Below are positions 1-11,800 of a stretch of DNA of 64,000 nucleotides, piece after piece. The stretch comes from Populus alba (Eukaryota > Streptophyta > Magnoliopsida > Malpighiales > Salicaceae), in the NCBI RefSeq assembly GCF_005239225.2, contig NC_133288.1, forward strand, positions 22,636,169 to 22,700,168, read 5' to 3'. The translations under genes were made by a program, and so were the position numbers. The notes below the pieces were generated by a model. The model saw nothing but the letters and a program-made list of their open reading frames with translations. It ran no database searches and was not told the DNA's origin. The first letter of the stretch is position 1. Every line of letters starts with the position of its first letter.

Positions 1-2062
1 AAAAGGAAAGGAAAGGCAAAAGTGGATCTGTTAGCCAAGACTCCAGAATTTCCTGAAAGAGTTTATAACAGGAAATTAGTTTTTTTTATTGGATAGGGAC
101 AGGAAGGATTGACTGCTTTGCATGATGTGTCGTTCGGTGTCAGGAGAGCGATTTTTTGAGGTTGTGTTTGATGGTGTTTTGAGATATAAAAGATTAAAAA
201 AAAAAAATATATATATATATATATACACACACTCTTTTTTTTTTGTTTTGAGGGTATATAAATTGGTTTTGAAACTAATTATTGATTAATTTATTTATTT
301 TTTTATTTTTATCTCTTCAATTAAATATATTTTTATTGTTGTTGTCTTTATTTCTTTCTCCCATGATATTAGCTAAATATAATGTGAGGAATAAAAAAAA
401 TAAACGAAAATATAAAAATAAATTTATTTAATAGACCATTTTATAGTAAATTTTAAACCTTACAAAGCACGAATTAAAATACAAAGAGAAATAGGAAATG
501 TATAGGGCAATTGTTTTTTTATTTATTTATTATAGAATAGTAATCAAATCGTTACCTAAGAAATATTAAGCGAAAAATAAAGAGATATTTTAGTATAGAT
601 CCTGTAAAAATTTGAGATCCTTATCTTTTGTTTTTCTCGATGAGAGCCCTAAATTATATTCCCTGAATAGCTCAGGGAGCATAATTATTCAAAAAGTTAT
701 GTGAAACTTTTATGATTTTTTTAAAATAAAAATTATTAAATTTGCTAAGATGTTACTTTGCATCATGTGATAAACCCCAAACTATATAGGTGTTTATTTT
801 TTATATATATGATCTTTTGGATTACGTGAGTTATGATTGACTATTTTTTAATAAATTCGTGATCTTTTCATGAAAAAAAGAAGAAGAAGAAATAACCATA
901 AAATATTTAGTTTTATATATATATATAGCCTCTTCTAAAACGTGGATTATGATTAATTCGTGATTTTTTTTTTATGGAAAAGGAGAGATTGTGTAAGTTT
1001 TATATGAATACATAATAGTTCTATTAAATGAGACTAAAAATATGATTTTTAAAAGAAAAAACATCATTTACATGTATTTCGGACGAAAAGCTATTTGGGC
1101 TGTCAAACACGCTCTAAATGAGACTAGAGATATTTTAGGTTTGCATTTTTTAAAGGGACAAGTTGTGTAATTTTGTTGAGGTAATAACGTAACTGGGCAA
1201 GGGCTAGTTAGTTTCTGATCTCGTAATTAGTGTGCTCCACGTTGATGCCAGAATGGGGTTTTAGTTGTCTGTGTCCAGTTGGCAAGAACAAGAACGTGGT
1301 TCCTGCCTGTCTGCACAGTTGCTAGTGAGGAACTAGAATTAGATGGACAACGACAGGTCTCTTGCACAAGACCTGCTGAGGATTTTATTGGATTACTGTA
1401 CATGCCTGAGCTGGCCTCAGCCAATGATTACCTTGACAACGAATCAAGATCTTCACTGGCTTCAAAAATAAATTCTATAAAATGTAGATTGTTTTTATTT
1501 AATAAAATGCCTCAAATACAAAGTAAAAATTGTATAGGACAGGCTTTATTCATCGGATATTAATAATAAAATGTTTTTAAATATCTCATTTCACCCTAAA
1601 CTCCATTCACTTGAAGCCAGATCTTGTCCGTGCATGGTAAGTTCTGGCTGGATCTACCTGGTGCTGGTTCAGAGTTGTTTGCTTTATTCAAGGACCAGAG
1701 ATGGGACCTTCAACACTTGAGATGTAACTCTTGAGATGCCACCTAACCTCCTTTTCTTTTCATTGCTTTTTTGCAAGTGTTGAATGTAGCTTGCGGGTCT
1801 TAAATATTATATGCGACTCGTCAAATTATGTTAAATTCCTAAATAAGTTTTGAATCATGTTACTTTCATTATTGTTTTTTTACTGTGGTACTTACAAAAA
1901 AAAAAACTCGTGAAGATATTTGTAGACAGCCGGTACAAAAGTGGAAAACCAGCAATGCTTGCCACCTCAGCTTTCCTGGTCCAAAACCCGTACGTACATA
2001 TGCCCCAAAGCTCCAAAGGCTTTACTATTGACAGCCCACAAGGCCCAAAAATTAAAATAAAA

Positions 2063-2063
<1 letters not shown>
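1..2063. other. AT-rich intergenic DNA, no convincing gene
   Basis: This is low-complexity AT-rich sequence. It includes a (TA)n/(AC)n microsatellite at about 206-232 and long A or T runs. An open frame at 1279-1563 (+) has no domain I recognise and no splice context. Around 1044-1112 lies a copy of a dispersed repeat whose end is shared with 25515-25600. The 1600-1740 stretch is less AT-rich and could be transcribed, but I cannot assign it. Confidence 0.5.
206..232. repeat. (TA)n/(AC)n microsatellite
   Basis: An uninterrupted TA dinucleotide run passes directly into AC repeats, flanked by an A-tract and a T-tract. It is a simple sequence repeat with no evident function. Confidence 0.85.

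Positions 2064-2143
<80 letters not shown>
2064..2143 (-). tRNA. tRNA-Leu (anticodon UAG), copy 1
   Basis: The reverse strand folds as a complete class II-type tRNA. The 7-bp acceptor stem GACAGTT/AGCTGTC includes one T-G wobble and is followed by an A discriminator. The D-arm contains TGGCCGAGTGG. The anticodon stem CCAGA/TCTGG carries loop TTTAGGC, giving anticodon UAG, which reads CUA and CUN leucine codons. The T-arm holds GGTTCAAATCC, the B box. The CCA end is not encoded and no intron is present. Directly downstream on the minus strand are T-runs (ATTTTATTTTAAT) that can serve as Pol III terminators. The same 80 bases recur at 3824-3903. Confidence 0.95.
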
Positions 2144-2145
<2 letters not shown>

Positions 2146-3301
2146 GAATGTTAAGCGTTTGTTACATCATTATGATATTAGTTACTATTAGTTTGTAGCC
2201 AGGAGTTCTAATTGCGAAACTCTTCTTTAGATATGGTTATTAAACGCAAACCCAGCTCGGTCGTGGTTTAAGTGAATTGACTTAGAAATAAACTCAAATA
2301 AAATTATTTTAATTTTAAAAAAACTAATTTTTTCAATGATATGGTTTAGGAAAGGATTGGGGTTGGGGTTAATGAGTGGTGAATTAAATATTGATTCTAA
2401 TGGATATTATACCGATGCTTTAAATAAAGATTATGGCTAGAACATGGTAAAAAAAAAAAAAAAAAGGGTTGACTTCCCTACACGGGAATGTTAATGTGGC
2501 TTGCATCTTAGCCCAAGGGACAAAAGCGAGGGATTTCCAAAATAAAGACAAAGTTTGTTTAATAATGTGATTGTAGTTGTTTTTTAAATAATTTTTAGTA
2601 TTAAAATACATATTAATGATATTTTTTTATTTTTAAAAAATTATTTTTAATATTAATACATGAAAATGATTTAAAAACATTAAAAAATATATTAATTTAA
2701 AATTAATAAAAAAATTTAAAAATTTTAAATTTTTTTAAAAACACTTTTCAAATACGGAAATAAATAGGTGTAATCCCTTTTCAGTGACTAAAAAAACAAA
2801 ATGAATATCCCTTTGTGATTTTTGTATTAGTTTCATTATATTCTTTGATCATTAAGTTTTTATGTGGCGATTATACACCAGCTATAATTTCAAATGTTAT
2901 TAGTTTTCATTATTTAATTTTATTTTTAATTTTAAATTATAGTAAGAACTTGGGTCTAAGGAAAAAAGATATAATTTACATATTTTTTAAAATAATTCTT
3001 TTAAATCATAAAAGCTATTATAATGATAAATACACACTAATTATCTATTTATAATTGTATTAGAAGTTGTTTTTCAAAGTATTTCTATTTAAAAATATAT
3101 TAACACAATTTTTAAACTTAGCACATTGAAGGATTAAAAAACTTTAAAAACTTTCTAAAAAAATTGAGGTGTACCGGGATGGCAAGCATCTTCTAGAAAA
3201 AAAATGTTTATTACATTAATAACACTACTATTGTTCGGTTTGTTTGGTCGTTAGTGTCGTGATGTGAAAAATACAAAGGATGGAGAGATAGAAAGAGAGA
3301 G

Positions 3302-3418
3302 ATGACTTCACCGAGTTTTCTGTTGTCAAGGATCTTCAAACCAACACCAGCATCGCTACTTCACCATCTGCAAAGAAGCAAATGCCTGAGGAGCGTCAGC
3401 GTCACGGCCACAAAATAA
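3302..3418 (+). CDS. Short orphan ORF resembling a mitochondrial presequence
   Basis: A 38-codon ORF begins in a purine-rich leader. It encodes a Ser/Arg/Leu-rich peptide with no acidic residues (starts MTSPSFLLSRIFKPTPASLL and has several Arg/Lys after residue 25), the composition of a mitochondrial targeting presequence. After the stop, the same frame continues with another Arg/Thr-rich stretch to about 3471. No further exon is recognisable, so this may be the 5' end of a captured or truncated gene, or chance. It lies between the two tRNA-Leu genes. Confidence is low because composition is the only evidence. Confidence 0.2.
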   Translation: MTSPSFLLSRIFKPTPASLLHHLQRSKCLRSVSVTATK

Positions 3419-3822
3419 AAAACACCGTCGTTGACGACGGCTGAGAGATTTACAAGAGGGCTAAGGAGCTAGTGAGTGGAATTCAGGGAGTGAGTTGGAA
3501 AAAGTTGTCCAGTTGAGTTAAGTCGACAGCATTTCTGAAACAAGTTGAGGAATCTTGGAGTGTTTGGCTGGGTTGAGCGTCCCGCCATACAAGGTTGGAA
3601 ACCCAGCAAACCGAATGCTTGCCTCCGGCCTCCTCGACTGCAGACTGCAGTCTAGCAGGTTTACATAAGCTTTTTGGACCGTCAAAGGTGCTACGAACTT
3701 GTTTGTTTAATGAATCGAAAGGCCCAAACTGAAACTTGTCACGCTTGCAAGCTACAATGAGATTTATAGTGCAGATTAAGCTATAAAAAAATAAAAAACG
3801 TGATCCATATGAAAAAATAAAA

Positions 3823-3823
<1 letters not shown>

Positions 3824-3903
<80 letters not shown>
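3824..3903 (-). tRNA. tRNA-Leu (anticodon UAG), copy 2
   Basis: The 80-base sequence is identical to that at 2064-2143: same acceptor stem, anticodon loop TTTAGGC (UAG), T-arm and A discriminator, no intron and no encoded CCA. The T-runs that follow on the minus strand (ATTTTATTTTTTC) fit Pol III termination. Both copies lie in the same orientation 1,760 bp apart, consistent with local duplication. The flanks have diverged except for short stretches, while the tRNA body is unchanged. Confidence 0.95.
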
Positions 3904-3905
<2 letters not shown>

Positions 3906-4937
3906 GAACTGTTAGTCATGTGCTAAAGTAATATAATATAGTTATTTTTTAGTCATTGGCTAGCAGGAAATAAACTCGTATGAAGGCAAAGTCACATACA
4001 TAAAAACAGATTGCTTTGGGTGTCTATATATAAATCAAAGTAATTATCGAAGTTACATTTTATTGGGCTGGAAGGAAGACACAAAGTGTTAGTGGAGATT
4101 TTATCTAAGCCTAACTAGAGAAATATAATATTTTTATAATAATTTAATACATTTTTTAATTTAAAGTAAAAATAACTATACTCTGAATCATGAATATAAA
4201 TTTGAGTCGTGATTATTGAATTTAAGAACTACATCATGTCAATATTTTATTTATTTAAAATTCATGAAAAGGTGTGATTCTAAGTTTTTTAAATAAGAAA
4301 ATAACACTGTTTTGGTTTTAAAAAATAGATTTTTTCACTTATCAAGATTAAATTAAATCCCAAACTAGCATGTCACTAGATTAATCTATCAAATTGGATC
4401 TTGTGGATAGGATAAAATCACTATTTATTATATAAAAAAAATCTCTCTTTTTTTAAGTGTGACTATTATAAGAAAAATAAGTAATTTTTCTTTTAAAAAA
4501 AAATGTAATTAGATAAACATTAGTTTTCCCAGAAATAAACAAACAAACATGGGATTATGGGCTTTCGGTTTTATTAACTAGTCCACAACAAGGGCCCAGA
4601 TCAATTGATCCACCTGCTCGCGCAACCTTTTCAGGTCACAACGTACTGGAGTCAACGGCTAAGAACAGAACAGACAAAACACTCGAAATAACATTAATCA
4701 TCCGATCCTCCACCACCCAAATCCCCTACAAACCATCCTATATTTCCAGAATGCAACCTCTCTTCCCTTCTCCCCACAAAACAAACCCTCATCTCTGAGA
4801 ATTCCCGCACCAGAAAGAAAACCCACCTCGTCCACTCTTTTACACAGGCCCTCCGTCAATGTCAAAGCTGTGAAAAACACGTTAGGCACAGCCCATTTAA
4901 GCAAACTAGCTACCGAGTTTGAGTGACCGAGTTGGCC
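3904..4937. other. Intergenic, includes promoter/5' leader of the DUF760 gene
   Basis: AT-rich DNA extends to about 4540 and is followed by a more GC-balanced pyrimidine-rich stretch (about 4600-4937). That stretch is probably the promoter and 5' UTR of the gene starting at 4938. The open frame on the minus strand at 4698-4904 is best explained as antisense to this leader. Confidence 0.4.
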
Positions 4938-7314
4938 ATGGATTCTTTGACAGCAAAGGGCTCTTTCTTGGTATCTAAATTGTCTTCCTCTTCTTCTTCG
5001 AACAGTTCAACAGTTCTTGTCTCGACTCGACCTCGACTATGTTCTTCAGTTAGTTTTCCAAGAAACAAGGAGAAGTGCTGTAATATAGGGAGGTTAGGCT
5101 TTAGAGTTAAAGCTTACGATTCTTCCAAGGACGACTCTTCTTCTAATAATAAATCTGGTGATGCCAAGCCCCCTAATGGCAGTGTGGTAATATTTTCATC
5201 TCTTTCCACTGAATTTTCTTGTGATTTCTTTTAGTTTATAGTATAGATTGATTGAATTGGGATTTTGGGTTTTCCTTTTTGAAATCAGCAGCCAAAGAAC
5301 AGGAGGGAAATTCTATTGGAATATGTCAAAAATGTGCAGCCTGAGTTTATGGAGCTTTTTGTAAAGCGAGCACCACCGCAGGTTTTGCTTTTTTTTAGTT
5401 AATTCTGCCATATTTAAGCATTGCTTCACTCTGTCTAGCATTATAGTTGGAGGAAATATGGATATGAACTGAAGTGCGCTTCTCATTTTTTCGTTTAGGT
5501 AGTTGATGCGATGCGACAGACAGTGACTAATATGATTGGGACGCTACCTCCACAGTTTTTCGCTGTAACAATTACAACTGTAAGTATATTGAGTTTGAGT
5601 GGATATGCTCATTTGTAAATGCATCGTTTAGTGTTGAAAACTGTAGGCAATTTGTTGTTGAGAAAGATTAGTTTGGGTTTTTTTGTTTCAGGTAGCTGAA
5701 AATCTTGCGCAGCTCATGTATAGTGTTATGATGACGGGCTATATGTTCAAGAATGCACAACACCGGCTGGAGTTGCAACAAAGTTTGGAGCAGGTTGCAC
5801 TTCCTGATGCACAAGAAGAAAAGAAGGTTAATGGTTTGTTCAATTCTAAAGATATAATTAGTGGCAAGAGGTTTAATGGGTCTAAACTTTGATATTATCT
5901 TCATCATAAAGCACATTTAACTTTATCTTTGTTTTATCATTATTTTTACAGTATATAAGTGGATGTTGTGACTGTTCAGGATGAGCCAGATTATGCACCT
6001 GGTACACAGAAGAATGTGTCTGGTGAAGTTATTAGGTGGAATAATGTTTCTGGTCCTGAAAGAATTGATGCTAAAAAATACATTGAGTTACTTGAAGCGG
6101 AAATAGAGGAACTCAATAGTCAAGTTGGTAGAAAAACTGCAAATGGACAAAATGAATTATTGGAATATCTCAAGTCTCTTGAGCCCCAAAATCTGAAGGT
6201 ATTTCAGTTCTTGCTCTTTTCTGTATCTTGGCTGGGGGTGCCTCTGTCGATTAATGCAGTTAACAATTACCGTGAGGTTTCTGCTATGTTCATTTGGAAT
6301 TTTATTTTCTTCTTAAATCTGAATGACAAAGAATTGATGTGTATAGCAAAGCATACTCTAGCAACCTCCTTGTTTCCCACTCTCAGATTGCTATGCTGTA
6401 TGTAATGTTGACTCTAGTTCCAGATTTTAACTTCAAATTGCATGTTTATGATTTTGCAGGATTTGACAAGTAGTGCTGGGGAGGATGTTGTTCTTGCAAT
6501 GAACACATTCATCAAGCGCCTTCTGGCTGTTTCAGGTCCCGACCAGATGAAGGTTTGCCTAAGAACCAAACCAGATTTCTTGATTTACTGCCTTGGATCT
6601 GATTCACATTAGTAAAAAACATGCTTGGTTTTCAAAAAAGATTGTTTAGGTAAGTAGAGTGGATCGAGATTCTATCCATTGAATCATGATGTACTTATCA
6701 ATTTGGAATGAATAGTTAAGCATTCCTTCAACCTGTAGAAAATAAATGGTTAATGTGATGTAGGTGGTTCTTCTCCGAGATTAATAAGTTGCATCCAATA
6801 GTTTTTATTGGAAAGCTTGTCATTCTGCAACATTTCCCGTTTTCCATGAAGAAAAGGGACAAACTTGTTTTCATTTTTTGTGAACCAAGAAAGCCATTCT
6901 TTTTTGAGATCTTACTCCATTGAATCTCTGATAGTTGCTTTTTCCCCCCTGATTCATGTTTTCTTTGACATCAAGAATTGAACATATCATTTATGAATCC
7001 ACTACCATATTTGTATATCTTTTGAGCAAGAGTAGTGCAGTGAACCTTTCAAGATGCTGATAATAGTAAACAACCATGTAGTGCTATTGAATTTCTTGAA
7101 TAATCAGTTGGATTTTCTGTAGCAAATTTTTTTACTTCAATTCTGGTTGCAGACATCTGTAACAGAGACTAGTGCAGCAGAGCTTGCCAAGCTGCTTTAT
7201 TGGCTAATGGTGGTTGGGTATAGTGTTCGGAACATTGAAGTCCGTTTTGACATGGAGCGAGTACTCGGGGTACCTCCAAAGCTTGCAGAGTTACCTCCTG
7301 GAGAAAATGTTTAA
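4938..7314 (+). CDS. DUF760 family chloroplast protein
   Basis: There are seven exons: 4938-5186, 5289-5381, 5499-5579, 5692-5826, 5980-6198, 6460-6552 and 7153-7314. All are bounded by GT/AG and all are phase 0, giving 343 residues. The first ~60 residues are Ser/Arg-rich with few acids, as in a plastid transit peptide. Two related helical units follow (around residues 84-185 and 235-340). Each contains an 'LLEYxK' start and a 'YS.M..GY..xN...R' signature (LMYSVMMTGYMFKNAQ and LYWLMVVGYSVRNIEV), typical of the DUF760 repeat. A coiled-coil-like Glu-rich segment (IELLEAEIEELNSQV) lies between them. The biochemical role of DUF760 proteins is not established; some annotations liken them to MAR-binding filament-like or UV-B-induced proteins. 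I chose the ATG at 4938 because the longer frame opens only with a GTG. Confidence 0.85.
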
Positions 7315-8862
7315 TCAATTGCCTGGGCGTGCTAGTGACCTGTGTTAACCAAGCAGGGGGATAGTGATCTTCATACTTGATTGATCATGCGGCAGATACT
7401 GCGGTTGAGTTGATATCTTGAAGCAAGCTCTCAATGAAACACTGAATTGTTGAAACAAGACGACTGTTTCCCATGCCACTGGAGATGGCCTTCTGAACTT
7501 ATTAACGAACCTCTGATCAAATACTTGTTACAAAACAGGTTTTGAGTTAAATTTGTGTGTACTGATTTATGATTAAAATAGTTGGGTTTACAGTCACAAA
7601 GACGCTTTTCAGAAGCAGTCATTTTTAAGCAAGTTAAATAAGACCAGTCTCCATATTTTCAAAAGTGTCTGGGCGGTGATTCAGCCACTGTTTCCTAAAA
7701 TTTTGAAATTTTTTTTTTTTGTTTTAAATTAATTTTTTTTAATATCAAAAATAAAATTTTAAAAATAAATAAAAAATTTGATATATTTTAAATAAAAATT
7801 TTTTTTTAAAAAAAATTATAATATTAAATCTCAAAACCTAATAGCTGACATTAAAATAAAATAAAGATATAAATACTAGGTATGAAAAAGACAATCTCAA
7901 TATTTGAATAGAGATGTAATAGCTGAATAGAGATGTATGGGAATTATAACAAAAGTTAAAGGGTGTGGAAAAATTTATTGTAATTAAAAGATATTTTATT
8001 GTGAATTTAGTACTTTTATTTTTAATTTTTAATTTTTTCATGAGTGGATAAATGTTTTTTTTATTTTCTTTCACATAGATATCTAGGTTTTTTTAAATTC
8101 CAAGTACAAACAACGCTTTTAATCTTGAAAAAGACCAAAAAAAACTCTGTTTTTGGGGGTATTTGGATTATTTTTTTCCATTTGTATTTTGTGTGATTAA
8201 GAGGATTATTAATCAAATCCAAATCACTTGGTTTTGGGGTCTTGCATGGCGTTATATTCATGGCTTTTAAATATAGTATGACAGCCAAATCCAATAGCCT
8301 TTAATTCAAACTCAATAAATTTAGATCTTGCATGGCAAGCATGCTACCGGATCTAAATATTTGGATTTGATATAATTGTCCAACTTAAGAAACTTAAAAT
8401 ATTCTTTTAAAAAAATAATATAGCGTGCCAATATACTAGTAAAATAATTTATTTTACGTTTTATCTCCGTGCCTCATGCTCCTTCTGTAATAAACATGAT
8501 CACATGCTCAAATGACTGAAATGGTGAACTCTTGCATAAATTAATAAATTAAGTGAAGACAAGCTTGTTTTTTCCTATATTCTCCTCCCTAACTTCTTTT
8601 CATCCTGGCTACCTAGCACCTATATATGGGCAAAAATGTGCTTTCCACTGTCACTTGAAAAAAAATACAATAATAGATTAAGGGTTTCGCAAATACAAAG
8701 GAGAAGGTGCAGTGAATCCATGGGGACTCAACTGCTTGTAGCTTCCCAGAAATCAAGAAAATGAATCGACAATCTGAACCAGAGCTTCATTCCCACAAAC
8801 AACCATGGCTGTCATTGTTTCTGCAAGAAACAATGCATGATGCAGAAACGGCCACTGCATGA
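7315..8862. other. Convergent 3' UTRs and AT-rich spacer
   Basis: This spacer lies between the ends of the DUF760 gene (+) and TSR1 (-). About 7690-7830 is an A/T-only stretch resembling the dispersed AT-rich repeat seen elsewhere in the window. The 8640-8862 part is probably the TSR1 3' UTR. I see no gene here. Confidence 0.45.
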
Positions 8863-11800
8863 TCAGGTATCAAGAATCGGGAACCTGTGTTCTGGCCACT
8901 TGGGATATGCACGTTTGTACAAGCTCATGCAAACAGTGTCGTGCTGCTGAAGGACCCCATTAAAAGTGCATTTCATAGCCCCTGAGCATAAATCACAATA
9001 GTTACCACCAAACAACAAAAAGATACCACATACACACATCATTTAAATCATCTGATGCACCATAATGGAATCCTGCATGGGATGATAACGGAATCCAATC
9101 CCTTAAAAGTTTAGGTAGGTAGACAAAAAAAACAATACCATGTGTGCCAAGAGGTTCCTTAATTCGACCATGGCGACCGCATTTTGTATACACTTCCACA
9201 GGCTGCAAACACCAGCAACGATTTTTTATTATGGTTAATGGAGAACAATTCTTTCACAATTCAACCATCCAAAAGTAATAAGAAGAAGAAAAGTATCTGC
9301 TATAGATATTCCCTCACCTTAAACCATCTTACATCTTCTGGGCTATGGAACATGTATCTTACAGAGGCTTTCAACTTTGATACTCGTTGAGGGTAACTGC
9401 ATCAAGAAAATAAAGGAATTTCAATAAGCAGAATATCTATTTGGGTGACGGGGAAAGGTTCACACAAAACATTAGCCATTATTCATTCTGCACTTAAGAG
9501 TAACAAAAGCAAGGATGAGAACAGGGAGATGGAAGATGTTTCTAACGATGATCATTGCAGTCTCAAGCTCAAGCTCAATAAATTCATACCCAGTTAATAC
9601 AATCTTCTTCAGGATTATCCTATCTGGGTCAATGCTTCTCAAAGAACCAACAGCTGCAATAGCGGGGGCAGCACTTCCTTCTGCACTCTTCAAGACTATC
9701 AATGGAAGAGGAGGAAACGAAATAGGAGCATAAATTGATGCGACAGAAAAGCGCCCTGCATGAAGGAACCTCTCCATCTTGTGCTTGTCAGAATTCATAT
9801 CATCAGTGGAAAATATAGGCCTGAGAAGTAAAGAACAGGGTCAAATTGCAAAAGGCATGCATCTAGACACACAGAATGGTAAAATTGCAACACTTGTGGC
9901 TAATAACATTACCTAGCAACAAATTGCCGAAAACCAACATGAAATACTAGTTCTTCTTTGGCTTTGATAGGAGCATCATAGGTATCATGCTTCTTGATAC
10001 TGAAAAGCATTGAATAGCTCATATTGTGAGAGATTAAAGTAATGTAGATGATTACTGAAGAACTGAAAACTGTAAACAGGCTTTTTTGAACATACCTAAA
10101 ATGAAGAACAGACATCTTGGATTCGTGCTGAAAAAGGCCAGATGCAATTATTGGCATTGTCTTTGCAAGCAAACATAGCTTGGAAGCAACAGGAGTAGGT
10201 ACTTCCTTAATATGAAGCCTTGCATATTGGCCCGCTGGTACACAGTCATCCCTGTTCTCTTGCTCCATATCTAAGAATTTTGCAAAGACATGTTTTTGTG
10301 TTTTTGCAAATTTATCAAATGCAAAAATTCTGGCATATTCTGGAGGTAGAGACTCCTGCAATTTAGAAAATTGCTTTATTGATGTTCCCAAAGTCTGAGA
10401 CAACCAATAGCAATCACAATTTCATGATCATATTACCTTTGGGTCCCATGAAGAGGTCCTGAATGACTTGAGACCTCTATATTTGGTGAAACGTTTTCTA
10501 GCAGGATTGTCCACTGGAGTATCCACTTCATCTGGATATTCTGAAACACAAAAGGGGAAAAAAACATCAGCTATAGAACAAATCTTCTCAGTACTTTAAA
10601 AAAAAAAATGCTCATCATTGTAGGGTCAGGGAAATGGGAGGTACCCTCATCTTCTGCATGTGCTGCTTTGATTTTTTTAATCTCTTCCTCTATCTGTTCC
10701 TTAGTCAAGTTATCATCTTCCTGCATGACAAGAAAAGAGTTTAATCTCTGATTACACATAAGTAACTACTCAAACTATCTGTCACAGTTTGAGAATCACC
10801 ATCATCACTGAATCTGTGTCAGTTTCTTCATCAGCGTCCCTATCATCCAGAGAAACTTGTTCATCATCATCAACGTCTGAGTTATTTGTTTCCTTGGGAC
10901 CACGAATATAACCTTCTGTTTCATCCAATACCATCCCATCATCAGTATCACTGCCACTAGCTGAACCCTCATCGTCTGTTTCATCCAAGATCCAAGCAGC
11001 CTGCAGGCAATTCAGGGAATTTGATACTATCAAACAAGGACTGAAACCTCAACTCAATTTCTACAGAACAAGATACAGTGAGCAGAGGGGTTTTGGAAAT
11101 CGATAAAGACATGCACAGACCTGGTATTCTGAAGTACCTCGAGGAAGAATCCTCTTCTTTAACCTCTTTTGTTTCTGATTTCTATCAGCCTCAGCCATTT
11201 CAGCTTCTGTTGGCCAGGTCTGAAAGGGAAGATCATTGTAAATAGCAAGTCTTTTACAGAAAAACAATTATTTCCTCAGAATCCTGCAGGTATTAAAGAC
11301 AGTGTGCTATAGAATGTTGATAAAACTTCAAACACAAACAGTAACAGGCCAGATGTGAAATCATGGTTCCACAATTATACACTAACCATTTTCAAACCAA
11401 TTCTCACTAAAATTTGTAATAAATGGTTAACAGATAAAATATTATGATGTTTGTTCGAGTTACCTGTTCACCTGCAAGAGGATCTAGATCATTTTCAACA
11501 ACCAATGGCTCCTGTGTCATGGAATCAGGATCCAATGAACGAACTACCTGGAATGATAAAGAAAAACAGATGGAAAAGTTAATTGCACAGGCAAAGCAGT
11601 CAAAATAGATATGTTAGGGAGCATAAAATACAGGTTGTGAATATAAAAATTGTGTCATTTCTCAAATACATCTATTCTAAATAATGATGCCTCCAATGCA
11701 CAGTGTTTTCCAGGAGGAGAGGGTGAAGAGATGGAAGAATGGAATTAAGCTAAGTCTTGGTCAATTTCATTATTTATCCTCTCTTTGAATGTAAAAGCCA

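Noticed and set aside
1279..1563. 95-codon open frame (+)
   Set aside because: No domain, no splice context and only one frame of evidence; the complementary strand is also open.
1855..2088. Minus-strand frames starting MGSNPTAVNF near both tRNAs
   Set aside because: The 'protein' start is just the tRNA-Leu 3' half translated; the same peptide start recurs at 3848 because the tRNA is duplicated.
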